Shown here piece after piece: positions 1 through 11,960 of a stretch of DNA of 64,000 nucleotides (position 1 is its first letter; each line of letters begins with the position of its first letter). Origin of the DNA: Ascaphus truei (lineage: Eukaryota > Chordata > Amphibia > Anura > Ascaphidae); NCBI GenBank assembly GCA_036426205.1, contig CM071579.1, forward strand, positions 15,259,576 to 15,323,575, written 5' to 3'. Both the position numbers and the translations under genes were made by a program. The notes under the pieces were generated by a model. That model ran no database searches and was not told the origin of the DNA. It worked only from the letters and a program-made list of their open reading frames with translations.

Positions 1-85
1 GGACACAGAAAACCTGGCAAGGTGATATGGAACATTCCCCAAAACAGCGAGGGCACTCAGGGGTGTGTCAAAACAGCAGAATTAC
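1..85 (-). repeat. PLE terminal-repeat fragment, inverted copy
   Basis: Read on the minus strand, this stretch resembles 930-1005 on the plus strand: both carry ATTCTG-TTTTG followed by ACACnCCTGAGTGCC and a T/G-rich run. The pair therefore forms an inverted repeat. The same sequence lies just upstream of a hammerhead-like motif at 1226, so I read both as pieces of one Penelope-like terminal repeat. The element is cut by the window edge. Confidence 0.4.
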
Positions 86-132
86 GTTATTCACACACAG
101 AACACAGCAATAACCGCACACAAATGCAAGCC

Positions 133-372
133 AATTCAGCACGTCCTGAACAGCAATACCGGTTCCCTACCTGTACCGAAACTGTGCGCAAGTAGGGAGA
201 CTATAGAGCCTGTTACAAATGCGTTATTTACATCAGTTATGCACGTATATGACGATTGCAGTACAGTACATGCATCAATAAGTGGAAAAAAGGTAGTGCT
301 TCCTTTTAGGTACATTTTCGCTTTAGATACATGCTCTGGACCCATTGCGTACGTTAATGCGGGGTATGCCTG
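133..372 (-). mobile_element. Tigger-like MITE, truncated
   Basis: This is an opposite-orientation partial copy of the element at 3550-3879. It ends in GCGGGGTATGCCTG followed by TA, the complement of the Tigger-type terminus CAGGCATACC. The other end is missing: homology breaks near 133. The 113-codon open frame spanning 65-406 is a by-product and not a gene. Tigger elements are pogo-group Tc1/mariner transposons that duplicate TA on insertion. Confidence 0.7.
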
Positions 373-900
373 TATATGCATTGTAAACTGTGGCTCAGAT
401 AAGTAGCCACGTAATGCTCCAAGTTAGATAGTGAGCTTAATGCATACCACAGGATAGGTATAGCACAAATATACTACCATAACCAAATAGATAGAGTCCT
501 GTTACAGGATGCTGCTGCAGGTCTGTATCCATGCTCCAGATGAAGCATCAAGCGAAATGTGTGTTGGGGGATGTCATCAGAAGGCCCCCACACAAACCAA
601 GAAATGCTGTGCCTATTGCCTTTTTGCAGCATTGATGGGGGCTGATACAGTACTTGCCAACACACTACTCTGATATACACTTTATACCCAGGGTTATTTA
701 GTTAGAAGGTTTTTTTTCATTTTTGTGACTTTTTATGATTGTTTATGTCAGTCTATTGTATTGTGCACCTGGGTACAACAGCCCATATTTAATGAGGGCG
801 TCCTTGTGACTCTCCTCTTGATCTATGGTCTCTTGGTCATAATCCTTGTATTCTACTGTTCTCATGTTTTAATTGGTTTATATTTTTGGGGTTGATATCT
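373..900. other. intronic sequence, no recognised feature
   Basis: No conserved exon, RNA gene or clear repeat boundary was seen here. Short open frames have no recognisable domain. Confidence 0.4.
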
Positions 901-1480
901 CTGTGTTCTGTGTCTGAATAAATAGTTTATTCTGTTTTGCACACTCCTGAGTGCCGTGATTTTTGGGGGGCAGTTTTCTATACCTACCATGCTAGTTTTT
1001 CTGTGTTCTACATTTATTAGCTACTCCTGAGATGCACCTCATGTATATTAGTTGTTGTGGGGTTTTGTGTGTTATTCATTTGACGTTTGTATACAGTAGT
1101 AGTGCAGACTTTTTGTATTTGTTGTTATACACGTCCTGTCATTACTCCAATCAAGTCCCTGAAATTGGGCCTTTACTAAGGAGAGCATGAGAGAGAAGGG
1201 AAAAAAGTATCTCAGGTGTGATTCCCTGATGAAGTAGTTAAGGTCTACGAAAAGCGTTGGATTGATCGCCAGATAGTTGTTTTATGGACTCCATAAACAC
1301 TGCCATTGCTACCTGTGTTTGAGGTTACATTGAGCTAGTGACTAATCATTGATTGGTCGCTACCTAGTGATGTGAACCGGTGACGTCAGAAGCTCCTCCT
1401 CCCCCCCCCCCCCCGGTCCCCCTCGCACTCTCAAGCCAGGAGTCCCAGGGGTGAAGAGCACAGAGGGAAAGACACACACA
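900..1480 (+). mobile_element. PLE terminal repeat (pLTR-like)
   Basis: This block carries a hammerhead-like core at 1226-1254 and the conserved tail GCGTTGG found in the other PLE terminal repeats of the window. A C homopolymer lies near 1399-1414. No reverse transcriptase or endonuclease reading frame is joined to it, so it is either a solo terminal repeat or a 5'-truncated copy. The outer boundaries are estimates. Confidence 0.45.
1226..1260 (+). ncRNA. hammerhead-ribozyme-like motif
   Basis: The order is CTGATGA, one extra A, stem II GTAG/CTAC with a 7-nt loop, then GAAA and AGCGTTGG. This matches the hammerhead core CUGAnGA - stem II - GAAA. Hammerheads are known in the terminal repeats of Penelope-like elements. 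The extra A between A9 and stem II departs from the textbook core, and stems I and III were not resolved, so self-cleavage is not established. Confidence 0.5.
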
Positions 1481-1974
1481 GGCACTCACACACACAGGCA
1501 CTCATACACACACAGGCAAATACACACGGGGGTGAATCGGAACGGGGGGGATCGGAGAAGGGGGGGAATCGGAAGGGGGATCAGAGGAGCAGAAGTGTGA
1601 AATCGGAGGGGAGGGGATCGGAGCAAAGGGGGGAATCGGATTGGCTGCTGGTATCCAATCCGTGATTGGTTCCCTTGCGTGTCACGTGACGCGACACTCG
1701 CCGAAACCACAAGCTCCTTGTAGCTCTGGCTGGCTGACGCGTCACAGCACGCAATCAGCCACGCCGGAAGGAGCCAGCGGGGACCTCCAGACTGGAGGAA
1801 AGGGGCTGGTGGCCCGCTGCCGCACGGCCTCGCGCACCACCGGACGCAGCGGGACCAAAGCCTTAGTAGTACACGTAACTGATGGAATGGCACAAGCAGG
1901 TTGGGTTAGCGGTCTTCAGAATAGGGGCGCAAATCCAGTAAGGTTTCATTGTGCCTAAAGTTGTGCACTTTCAC

Positions 1975-2185
1975 TGTGGTCCTAAAGCTTTTTTATATTT
2001 TGGTTTTGCCGGCACGCAATTGTTTTTGGTTTTGGAAATGTAAAAACATACAACAAGAATTGCAAAATAAGCAGAAAATTGTTTTTGAAATGTAACTAAC
2101 ATTTTTCAAATTTTGAACTTTTGTGCATAAGTTAACGTTTTCCATTCTCAAACCCGAAGCTCACCCAGTGTATTAAAAAAAGAAA
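1975..2185 (+). repeat. AT-rich dispersed repeat, copy 1
   Basis: This resembles 31000-31205 in order and wording: a T-rich start, TTGCCGGC, an ATTG/TTTT stretch, an A-rich middle, TTTTGnGCACAAGTT-like text and GCCCAGT-GTnTTAA near the end. It is an interspersed repeat of unknown class. No coding potential is visible. Confidence 0.45.
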
Positions 2186-2189
2186 AGAA

Positions 2190-3540
2190 TCAGATTAGTG
2201 TAACAGGGTGGATTACCAATCACATAATCATGCAGGGGAAACATACTTTTACACCCTGAGACAGCACTGAGCACTGAATTAATTGGCCTGCTCATCTGCC
2301 TCATTAAAGGCCTTTATAAAGCCTGCAGTAGTCACTGCAGGGGTCTCTCTGACCCAGGAAGCTTGCTACACTGTGGACTGTGCAAGAGGGACCACCCTAC
2401 ACAAGACAGACACCCTGGACCGCTGTGGAGGGTAGCCTGCCCTTGGACCCCTTATTCTGGCCAGGAGGAAGCCCGAAGATGAATCTTACCCCAGACTGAA
2501 TTTACAGTATGTTATTGTTAGTAATGGGATTTAGCCCTCCAACCCACAAATACGGACAATGAACTAGTGTTAGTCAGCGCTACAAACACAGCTAGGTATG
2601 TTTCTTTTAACTGCTCCTTTGTGTTTGCTGAAATATAAGCTGCATTTTTGTTAAAAACCTCGGCTGATAAAAATCCAATACATTTTTATCCCCCTAAATA
2701 CGTCCCCTGTTTTAAATCTCTGCATGTAGCTCCTGCAATGAGGATGAACGTTTCTCAGATTTGGAATCATATACAAACGTGTGTTCAGAATATAAACTGC
2801 GAAGTTCTGAAAGTTTTGATTTGGAACCCGCAAACCTGCCCATTTTTGATTGCAATACTTTACCTTGATATCTCAGTTTAAACTTTCAAACTTACCTTAA
2901 CCCCGGAAAGAAAGATAATATCAAGTATGTTGTGAGGTACTATGGCTACTGTCACAGGCAGTTATCTGTGCTATCTTAACTACGAGGCCCTCTGAGGTAT
3001 ATAGAAAACCACAAAAGGCGAGACTGGAGAAAGTACAAATTTATAGTGTTTAATGTCCACGCCAGAGTAATAAAACAGGGAAAACAAAATGGAATCTTAC
3101 AAATCTGCACAGCTACATGAAAAAGTTGTGGTAGCTAGAGAAGGTCAAAGAAGCAAAGAGAGGGGGCAGGAAGGGGAGGGGAAATACAAGACATACGTTA
3201 TCTGCAAGGTTTGCCGCGCTACATGCCAAAGCAATGGTAGTGAGGGGACAACAAAAAGCAGGGGCAAGAAGTGCAATGGGAAAACAAGACATTGCAGAAC
3301 TAAAAGCCAGGTAAAGGTAACCAGGGAAAGACAAAGCGCAGGGGACCAGCGTATAGCCAGGCTGCTGCTTTGAGAACAAAAGTTGAGAAGCAACAATTAC
3401 CAGTGTAGGTGGCGTTTACATGGGAGATTCCTGTTCCCACTGGCCCTGGGTCTGAGCTGGACTCCTCTGTGCGCCTCTGTGACTCCTCTATACGGCAGGT
3501 CTGCAGGAGGGAATTTTGACACGTACAAAATGCAAAACTA
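2190..3540. other. intronic sequence, unclassified
   Basis: 2205-2600 is GC-richer than its surroundings and could be an unrecognised interspersed element, but no ends were seen. 3089-3373 is strongly purine-rich on the plus strand, which opens frames on both strands without recognisable protein content. Confidence 0.3.
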
Positions 3541-3549
3541 TACCTTATA

Positions 3550-3879
3550 CAGGCATACCCCGCATTAACGTACGCAATGGGACCGGAGCATGTATGTAAA
3601 GCGAAAATGTACTTAAAGTGAAGCACTACCTTTTCCCACTTATCGATGCATGTACAGTACTGCAATCGTCATATACGTGCATAACTGATGTAATAAACGC
3701 ATGTGTAACAGGCTCTATAGTCTCCCTGCTTGCACACAGCTTCGGTACAGGTAGGGAGACAGTATTGCTGTTCAGGACGTGATGACAGGCGCATGCGTGA
3801 GCTGCCGTTTGCCTATTGGACGATATGTACTACTACTCGCGAGTGTACTTAAAGTGATTGTACTTAAGCGGGGTCCCTG
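3550..3879 (+). mobile_element. Tigger-like MITE, complete
   Basis: The 330-bp element is bounded by CAGGCATACCCCGCATTAA on the left and TTAAGCGGGGTCCCTG on the right, imperfect terminal inverted repeats, with TA on both sides (3548-3549 and 3880-3881). CAGGCATACC is the family terminus of Tigger/pogo transposons. There is no transposase, so movement would need an enzyme supplied elsewhere. Subterminal ACTTAA/TTAAGT motifs recur near both ends. Confidence 0.8.
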
Positions 3880-3881
3880 TA

Positions 3882-4660
3882 CTAAGTATTAAACTATAGC
3901 TACGAAGCTAGTTTAAAATAGATTTATGCAGACACAGATATAAGAAGCATAAATTGGGGTATATTTTTTTTTCCATCGTAATATTATTCTGCCTTACAAA
4001 TCTCTGCCAACACTATAGGTATGTAGATAGATGCTTCATGTTACAAACAGCTATTGAAGGCACTGTGAATACAGCTCATGCAAGTCTACATGGTTTGACA
4101 TATTTTCTAAGACATTTTATCGAAAACTGTTACTAATGGGAAATATTTAACACCCATAAAAATCATTAAATGAAGCAGTGATAAAAGCCAAGAAGAGTTA
4201 TTCACGCATAATGTTAAATCAATCTATAATATAAGCAATGTAAGGCAGTATAAGTTGTCATGTCACTGAAACTATAATAATTTCTTGTATAAAAACATTG
4301 TTTATATCGGATAAAGTGTGTTTTTAGAAATCGGGTACATTATATATCACATGGAATGATTTTAAACGGCTATTTTGAAGATGTACAAACAGGATAAATA
4401 GCAATGAACAGTGATTACAGATTTAAAATATAATATGTTACAGTGATTACACCATTTGTTTTACAAAATCCAAAATAAAATAAGAACAGGCTGGTTATGA
4501 AAATAAAAGTGAATAAACCAAAGACCTATACTTTACCAAAGAAGATATTTTATACGTGGCCTGAGGGGATTCTGAGAGGGAAATGTGTGACCAAAACACT
4601 GAAGTGTACCCCAAAATGGTCTTACTCTCTGGCTTTCCAAACCGAATCTTTATACCCTAT
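3882..4660. other. AT-rich intronic sequence
   Basis: No exon, RNA gene or repeat boundary was recognised between the Tigger-like MITE and the 16-bp array. Confidence 0.4.
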
Positions 4661-4671
4661 TTCTGTTGATC

Positions 4672-6838
4672 TGTGAGAGGATACAGAGTTGTGAGGATAC
4701 AGATGTGAGAGGATACAGATGTGAGATGATACGATGTGAGGGGATACCGATGTGAGAGATATCAGATTGTGAGAGGATACAGATGTGAGAGGATACAGAT
4801 ATGAGAGGATACAGATGTGAGAGGATACTGATGTGAGAGGATACAGATGTGAGAGGATACCGATGTGAGAGGATACCATGTGAGAGGATACTGATGTGAG
4901 AGGATACAGATGTGACAGGATACAGATGTGAGAAGATACAGATGTGAAGGATACCGATGTGAGAGGATCCGATGTGAGAGGATACTGATTGACAGTATCA
5001 GATGTGAGAACATACAGATGTGAGAGGATACCGATGTGACAGATACCGATGTGAGAGATACCGATGTGAGAGGATACTGATGTGAGAGGGCACGATGTGA
5101 GAGGGCACCGATGTGTGAGGATACAGATGTGTGAGGATACCGATGTGAGAGGTACCGATTTGAGAGGGCACCGATGTGGAGTATACAGATGTGAGAGGAT
5201 ACTCATGTGAAGGATACGATGTGAGAGGGCACGATGTGAGAGGATACAGATGTGTGAGGATACGATGTGTAGGATAAAGGTGTGAGGATACCGATGTGAG
5301 AGGATACCATGTGAGAGGATACCGATGTGAGAGGATACCGATGTGAGAGGATACCGATGTGAGAGGACACCGATGTGAGAGTACACACCGATGTGAGAGG
5401 ATACTCATGTGAGAGGATACGCATGTAGAGGATACAGATGTGAGAGGATACCGATGTGAGAGGAAACAGATGTGAGAGGATACAGATGTGAGAGGATACT
5501 GATGTGAAGGATACAAATGAGAGTGGATACAAATGTGAGAGGATACAGTGTGAGAGGATACAATGAGAGTGGATACAAATGTGAGAGGATACAGATGTGA
5601 GAGGATACCGATGTTAGAGGATACCGATGTGAGAGGATACCGATGATGAGGACTTAACGATGTGAGAGGATACCGGATTTGAGAGGATAACCGATGTGGA
5701 GAGGATACAGATGTGGAAGGATACGATTGAGAGGATACCGATGTGAGAGGATACCGATGTGAGAGGATACCGATGTGAGAGGATACGATGGATAGGACCG
5801 ATGTAGGATACCGATGTGAAGGATCAGATGTGAGAGGAACCGATGTGAGAGGATACAGATGTGAGAGATACAGATGTGAGGATACAGATGTGAGAGGATA
5901 CAGAATGTGTGAAGATACCGATGTGAGAGGATAAAGATGTGGGTCGGTGGGGGGTAGAGTGAGGGATACAGAAATGAGAGAGGATACAGATGTGAGAGGA
6001 TACATGTTGAGAGGATACAGATGTGAGAGGATAATAACTAGTGTGAGAGGATACAATGTGATCATGTGTCTGAGAGGATACAGATGTGAGCGGATGATGT
6101 GATAGGATACAGATGTGATAGGATACAGATTGACAGGATACAGATGTGAGAGGATACGATGTGAGAGATACTGATACGAGAATACAATGTTGAAGGATAC
6201 CGATGTGAGAGGGCACCGATGTGAGAGGGCACCGATGTGAGAGGGCACCGATGTGAGAGGGCACCGATGTGAGAGGGAACCGATGTGAGAGGATACCGAT
6301 GTGAGAGGATACCGATTTGAGAGGCAACGATGTGTGAGGATACAGATGTTAGAGGATAACCGATGTGAGGATACCGATGTGAGAGGATACAGATGTTAGA
6401 GGATACCGATGTGAGAGGGCACCGATGTGTGAGGATACAGATGTGAGAGGATACAGATTGTGAGGATACAGATGTGTGAGGATACAGATGTTGGTGAGGA
6501 TCAGATGTGTAGGATACCGATTGAGAGGATACCGATGAGAGGGCACCGATGTGAGAGGACACGATGTGAGGACCACCGATGTGAGAGGACACCGATTGTG
6601 AGAGGCACTCATGTGAGAGGATACTCATGTGAGAGGATACAGATGTGAGAGGATACCGATGTGAGAGGATACACGATGTGAGAAGATACAGATGTGAGGA
6701 GATACAGATGTGAGTGGATACAAGAGGGATACAAATGTGAGAGGATACAGATGTGAGACGATACAGATGTGAGAGGAATACAGATGTGAGAGGATACCGA
6801 TGTGAAGGATACAGATGTGAGGGATACAGATCTTGACA
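4672..6838. repeat. 16-bp minisatellite, about 2.2 kb
   Basis: The plus-strand unit is GGATACMGATGTGAGA (M = A or C), repeated roughly 130 times. A variant unit with GGGCACC replacing GGATACC clusters at 5090-5175 and 6197-6280. Many units have one- or two-base deletions or insertions, giving 14-18 bp lengths. The unit lacks stop codons in several minus-strand frames, which creates false open frames up to 416 codons with the periodic peptide SHIGILSHRYPLTS. The flanks are single-copy. Confidence 0.95.
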
Positions 6839-6859
6839 GGCCTCTTGTAGGGTCATGTA

Positions 6860-7560
6860 TTGACAGTCATCTATACTTTGATGAAAAGTTCAGTCCGCGC
6901 TCTGGCTCTTTAAACTTGGAGTGTTGTCCCTCTCTTCTCTTGCTGCTTCTGTGTTTATGAGGTGTCTCCCCCACCTCCAATGTGGTCCTCCACCGAACCC
7001 CGATGGTGATACCAATATCAGCAAAAACAGAAAAAACACAAAAGCGCACCAAGATGAGAGATAGATATTGTATAAGCACACAAATAATAAAATTAGTAAC
7101 TTACATATAAAATTTCTTTAATAATCCCCGATTCTGGTGTCATCACAGGAGTAGGGCATCACATAGGATTATGAAGGGTAATCTCAGTTCTGAGAGATCA
7201 ACCCGCGCGCTGGGCTGTCTCTGTTCACTCTCTGTCCTCCACGTGTGTAGCGTGGTGCAGAGTGTAGCACACATGTGCAGGAACCGGGGCCTTCAATAGG
7301 TGTCCTTAGAGATGCCTGTCCGTTTTTTGATAGCATAGAAACGATCGGAAATAAGCAGGAACGGTACACTTGAGTGTGTACTGGTGGTGGGTAGTAAAAC
7401 CGCCAGCCACAACAGTCGCGCGCGTTTCGTTTAACAAAGTAAACTTCTTCAGGCGATATCTGGGACACCTGTTTAGGGGTCCTTTATAGGTCTAATTCTG
7501 TGCGTCATTGGTTATACCTAATGGCTGCATGGCCAATCAGGCTCATATACTGATAGGGGC
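6860..7560 (-). mobile_element. PLE terminal repeat (pLTR-like), minus strand
   Basis: A hammerhead-like motif lies at 7415-7453 on the minus strand. The surrounding GC-richer sequence has the same layout as the terminal repeats at 55.35-55.8 kb and 16.8-17.1 kb: a CG-rich block, the core, then GAAACGCG. No reverse transcriptase or GIY-YIG reading frame is attached. Outer limits are estimated. Confidence 0.45.
7415..7453 (-). ncRNA. hammerhead-ribozyme-like motif
   Basis: On the minus strand the order is CTGAAGA, an extra A, stem II GTTTA/TAAAC with a 6-nt loop, then GAAA and CGCGCG. The variable seventh core position is A here, which the hammerhead core tolerates. It is one of three copies with an unaltered C3 and G8. 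Cleavage site and stems I/III were not resolved. Confidence 0.5.
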
Positions 7561-7597
7561 GGGCCACAATAGGAAGACCTCCTGTTAGTGCATTTAT

Positions 7598-7730
7598 CAT
7601 ATGATTACACTAATTAGTAATCAGTAATGATTACACTAATTGAGTAAATCCAGTAATGAATTACACTAATTGAGTAAATCCAGTAATGAATTACACTAAT
7701 TGAGTAGTAATGAATTACACTAATTGAGTA
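7598..7730. repeat. 30-bp tandem repeat, about 4 copies
   Basis: The unit reads AATGAATTACACTAATTGAG plus TAAATCCAGT. The first and last copies are shortened. It lies between a PLE terminal repeat and unclassified intron. Confidence 0.8.
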
Positions 7731-8035
7731 TCTATACTTTACCTAAACTATGGTCAGTTTTACACCTTAGTAGAGATAGGCATATCTGTCTTTGCTTATT
7801 TGGTTCCTCCGCCTCGGATCGGCCGTTCCTCTTGTCCGTGGTTTTCCCTTGGATTTGTCTCAAAAGGGCAATCCACCCTTTTCCCAAAAAAATTCTTTCA
7901 CTGACAATCCGCACAATGGATTAATTCTGTAATTCGAACCAAATAACGTAATCTTGAGTAGCTGAGGAAGAGTATACATAGAGGTGCACCTTAAGCCGAA
8001 GCCTTTTGTTGCAGAGTTTACAGTACAGTAGTTGT

Positions 8036-8168
8036 GGATTGGTTAGGCTGTTTGTTGCAGTGTTTCGCTAAGAATTGATTAGGCTGTGTGTTTTTAGGGT
8101 TTAGCTGTGAACTGGCTAGTCTGTATGTTGCAGTGTTTAGCTGTGAATTGGTTAGGCTGTGTGTTGCT
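8036..8168. repeat. 36-bp tandem repeat, about 3.6 copies
   Basis: Successive units begin GAATTGGTTAGGCTGTGTG and continue with TTGCAGTGTTTAGCTGT. Copies differ by a few bases each, so the array is old. Confidence 0.75.
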
Positions 8169-8235
8169 GCTGTACTATTATAGCTTAGATGGAGAAAAAC
8201 ATTGACTTAATTGTTTTTTGCATTAACCTGCTGTG

Positions 8236-9065
8236 ATTGACTTGACTTTCAGTGAAGTGAGCTTTGGCCCTCATGCTGCACATGTTATTACTGTGATTTT
8301 AGTATAGTATCTTGATATTCAGTATATAGCAGCAGTTATTACTGTATTAGTATTGATGGTACTGTGAAAAATAATCCCAAGAATAATTAAGCTTCCAGAA
8401 CAGTTTAATTTTAACTCTGACAATTTTTGGCAAGGACAGTCAGGGACAATATTTGCAGTACACTATTGGCGAGTGAATCAGGATTTGTTAATTTATTATT
8501 TATCATTTCAATTAGTATGGTTTAGTTGATAACTCCCTAATCTCCCTCCTTTTTGCACTACTGGTGAGTGATGAAGGGCGTTGCTATAATGCTTAGTTAC
8601 ACTAATAAAAAATCACTCTAGTTTAAATAGTATACCTTGTTATTCACGTGAAAAAGTAGGACCCAGCTGAACCATTAAATAACAACAGGCAGGCATTAAT
8701 AAATAATCAGCTATGAATGATTGAACTTTCAGTAAAGTGTGCTCTGCCTTTGGCCCTCATGCTACACATGTTACTGTGATTGTAGTAGATGAACTGGAGT
8801 ATATAGCTGCATTTATTATTAGTATTGATATTACTGTGAAAAAGAATCCCTAGAATAATTATTAAGCTTCCAGAACAGTTTAATTGTACCTCTGCCAAAT
8901 TTTGGCAAGGACAGTCAGGGATAATATATCCAGTGCTGCACTGCAGCTTTATTTTCTACCATAATGTTCTACTTGTACGCTATTGGTGAGTGACGAAGGG
9001 TGCTGCTTTAATTCCTAGTTACACTAATTCAAAATCACTGTAGTGATTTACTATAATCACTGTAG
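8236..9065. repeat. diverged tandem duplication, about 475 bp apart
   Basis: 8236-8640 and 8712-9065 share the same ordered text: GGCCCTCATGCTnCACATG, TTAGTATTGAT, TTAAGCTTCCAGAACAGTTT, GGCAAGGACAGTCAGGGA, TGGTGAGTGA and TAGTTACACTAAT. They are direct-repeat copies with substitutions and indels. No protein is apparent. Confidence 0.75.
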
Positions 9066-9534
9066 TGAAAAAATCTCTCTCTCACACACTCCTGTCTCCT
9101 CCCAATTTTTTTTAACAACGGTTTAATTTGCAGGCAGGTATCAGAATTTTTGATCACTAATTAATCTATCGTACTTTTTTCTTACAATACGATGATGCAT
9201 TAGGAATTAAAATATTCTGCAGAATGGATTTATGTTATACCTGCCGGGGGGGTTATTTTAAAGCCACATTAACCAAGCCACATAGGAGGATTGTGGCTAA
9301 TCCACACGGTTTGAAGTTGAAACAATCCGTCTGCTGATTGTATCTTGCGGAGAAAATTTTGATTGGAAAGCCTGGTAAATTCCAGGGAACGGAGTCGGAC
9401 TGGTTTACCATCCCTCAATATTAGTCTGGGAGAGGCAACTGATTTTAATGCAGTCTTAATCAAGTAATATAAAAGGCTTAATAATTCTCCCAGTAATTAC
9501 CAGATCCATTGTACCAGCATCAACATATTTAGGA

Positions 9535-9814
9535 CAGGGGTGCATGAACTGCAGGGCGGGCAAGATTTTTCTGGGGGGGGGGGCGCAGCTGTTGCATAAG
9601 CCGCACGTTCTTCCCCAAGGCATTTAAATTAATTTACTGCAACTTCCCTTACCTTGATGGCTGGTGTGATGCGTCGCCATGGCAACGTGGTGGTCACTTG
9701 ACGTAACATCACATGACCCGCGGCATCATTTGACGCTGGATACGGGGGGGCACGAGCAGTGGGGGAGAAAGAACAGGCATTGGCGCGAAGGACAAAAAGG
9801 TTTGTGCACCCTTG
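9535..9814. mobile_element. hAT MITE
   Basis: The termini are CAGGGGTGCATGAACT and, at the other end, GGTTTGTGCACCCTTG, a typical short hAT inverted repeat. The 8-bp flanks ATTTAGGA (9527-9534) and ATTTTGGA (9815-9822) match at 7 of 8 positions, as expected of a hAT target-site duplication. A G homopolymer lies near 9571. The element is 280 bp, with no transposase. Confidence 0.75.
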
Positions 9815-9822
9815 ATTTTGGA

Positions 9823-10740
9823 TAACCACATATGCATTGGATGATGCTTTTTGGAAACCTTGGGTATGGAATGAATTATCCGCTATTTGTGATTGCAAAG
9901 TTCTATTCATTTCTTCTCTGACAACCGACTCTTGTCCTGGTGTACATACGTATAAATTACACTGCTGCTGAGGCCTGTAAACAACACAAATTATTTACAT
10001 TTATATTAGCCTGTTATTATAAAAAAAAAATATACAGCCCTTTCAGTAACCCTTAGGATCTGACTCTGTGTCACTCACAAGAACACATTCAGGGTCCTGG
10101 ACATGCTCGTTCCTCCTCTTAATGTCGCTTACTTATAAACAGTTAATATACTGGCCCCAAAACGGTAACACCCCTCTGTGTTTTACAAAGCTATTACGGA
10201 TCTCAGGATTTTGGGGGGCAAGTTCATTCAAGGATTAAACATCATGGTTTCAGACACCTCTAGTTGCCACATTGTTTAGCCTGGTTAGGTGGCAATGTTT
10301 ATATTCTTTGTGGTAAAAGGAAGTAAATTAAAGTATGCTACTTCTCCTGTCACACAGCCCTGTTCATCTAACAAATACAGTAAGCTCTGTCAGCACTGAA
10401 GATATTGGGACAGCGTCTCACAATGAAGTTTGTACAGTAGTTGTTGGAAGGGGCGTTTCAGGACTGATGTACTCTATCCATCAAGGCTAGAGCCCTTACC
10501 ATAAGAATAGATCACATGAGCGTATTAGCTTAGGGGCTGGAAACAATCAATTTCTGTTAAGGATTTGTGGGGGATTTTCAGTTACGAATAGCACTGTTTG
10601 TTATATAATAGAATTTTACAAATCATACCGTTGTGGAACCACTTTAGATTTATGGTATGGCACTTTAATGCAGTGTAGTATGTTTGCAATAATCGAGTAA
10701 AAATAAGATTTTTCTTTTCTTGCTTTTCTCAATTGCTGAG
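9823..10740. other. intronic sequence, no recognised feature
   Basis: No conserved exon, RNA gene or element end was seen. Confidence 0.35.
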
Positions 10741-10761
10741 CTACAGAGGGAAAATCACTAA

Positions 10762-10908
10762 CCAGCGATGCGGGGTGCAGCGATGCGGGGTGCAGCGATG
10801 CGATCTCACTAACTGCCATTCACGCTTGTTGACACGGGATCGCAGTGCTGTACCCCACACTGCTGTACCCCACGTTGTTGTACCCAACGTTGTTGCACCC
10901 CACATCGT
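10762..10908. repeat. inverted 15-bp repeat cluster
   Basis: Three units of GCGATGCGGGGTGCA on the left face four diverged units of the type CACTGCTGTACCCCA on the right. The two unit types are roughly complementary, so the segment can fold on itself. It may be the core of a small transposon, but no target duplication was found. Confidence 0.55.
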
Positions 10909-10919
10909 CACTTACTAAA

Positions 10920-11767
10920 ACATAGCAAGAAAGTTAAAAAAAAAAAAAAAACAAGATAAAAATGGTCACTCACCGGATATTAGTGTAGCATCAACTCAAT
11001 CCAAACAGAAAAACATGGACTACCATGTTACATTTGTTTTATATACAATAATATTAAAGTCTATGCTTAGACATACTGCCTCATGCCTCAGCCGTTGATG
11101 CATGCATTAATATCTGCCAATCTTTCACTTATCATAGATATTCCACTTTCAACTGAAAGCCTCAAAGAAAAAAAATGCCCCAGTTGTAATTTATCATGAC
11201 AATTTTAGCACTTAAAATTTTACACGGCCCTAATGAGATTAATGTCAGCTCATTGCACATATAATTATGTGTATGCTAATTATATTAGAATATTTTAGGG
11301 TTTAAATTTGCATAAAAGTGTTTAATTTTAACACCCTCTCCCATTTGGCCTAATTGCTTTTTAAAATACTCCATCCTGCAAAATAGATGTTCCTAATGAT
11401 CTATCTCACTGAGAAAAGATAAAGAAGGATTGTCTAAAATGAAGGATTAAAGAACTGAAACACTTGGCCTGCATTGTTGAATCCCCATTAAATGCGCAGC
11501 TCTATTTACTCTATCCACCAAATCTGTTTCTTTTGCCTAAAAACCACTTTGTAATCCTCCACATGTTCTGTATTAGACCCAGAATGAGTGTCGCTGCATC
11601 TTTGAACTGCATGCATTCTTACATGAATGATAAACTCTCGTTAGAAATAACCAAACCAATATAGTATGCCTGGCATATTCTGTGATCTTTTAGTTTTTAA
11701 ATTTAAAAACATTGGAGCAGCTGTTATGTGGGTGATTGCTATCACTTTATTACAACTGTATATAATA
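10920..11767. other. AT-rich intronic sequence
   Basis: Apart from an A homopolymer near 10937 nothing was recognised. Small open frames at 11464-11923 have no known domain, and the last runs into the SINE-like repeat. Confidence 0.35.
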
Positions 11768-11960
11768 ATAACTTTATTTCATATAGCGTTTTTCTCCCAA
11801 TGGGACTCAAAGTTACAGTGTAGCGCGCCGTACTCCGCACACAGGATTGTTACAGACAGTCACTGCCCAGGTGAGCTTAAAATCCATGTTGTTTTGTGCC
11901 TGAGACACAGGGAGATAAAGTGACTTGTCCAAGGAGCTGACACCGGGAATGGAACCAGGT
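11768..11960 (+). repeat. SINE-like repeat with MIR/L2-type core
   Basis: The left part (CATATAGCG-TTTTTCTCCCAATGGGACTCAAAG) is shared with 63490-63600. The right part contains GAGATAAAGTGACTTG, CCAAGGAGCTGACA and GGAACCAGG, which follow the order of the MIR/L2-type core (tracking AGGTTAAGTnACTTGCCCAAGG). It is a retroposon remnant of uncertain family. Confidence 0.5.

Noticed and set aside
65..406. 113-codon open frame as a small gene
   Set aside because: It lies over the truncated Tigger-like MITE, and the homologous stretch at 3550-3879 is not open in the same way.
4622..6856. Overlapping minus-strand open frames of up to 416 codons with Ser-His-Ile-Gly repeats
   Set aside because: They arise from a 16-bp unit that lacks stops in several frames. 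All frames give similar periodic peptides, there is no consistent start, and unit-length indels shift the frame.
7598..7730. Possible CRISPR-like array of 30-bp repeats
   Set aside because: The units are contiguous with no spacers, and the host is a vertebrate. It is a tandem repeat.
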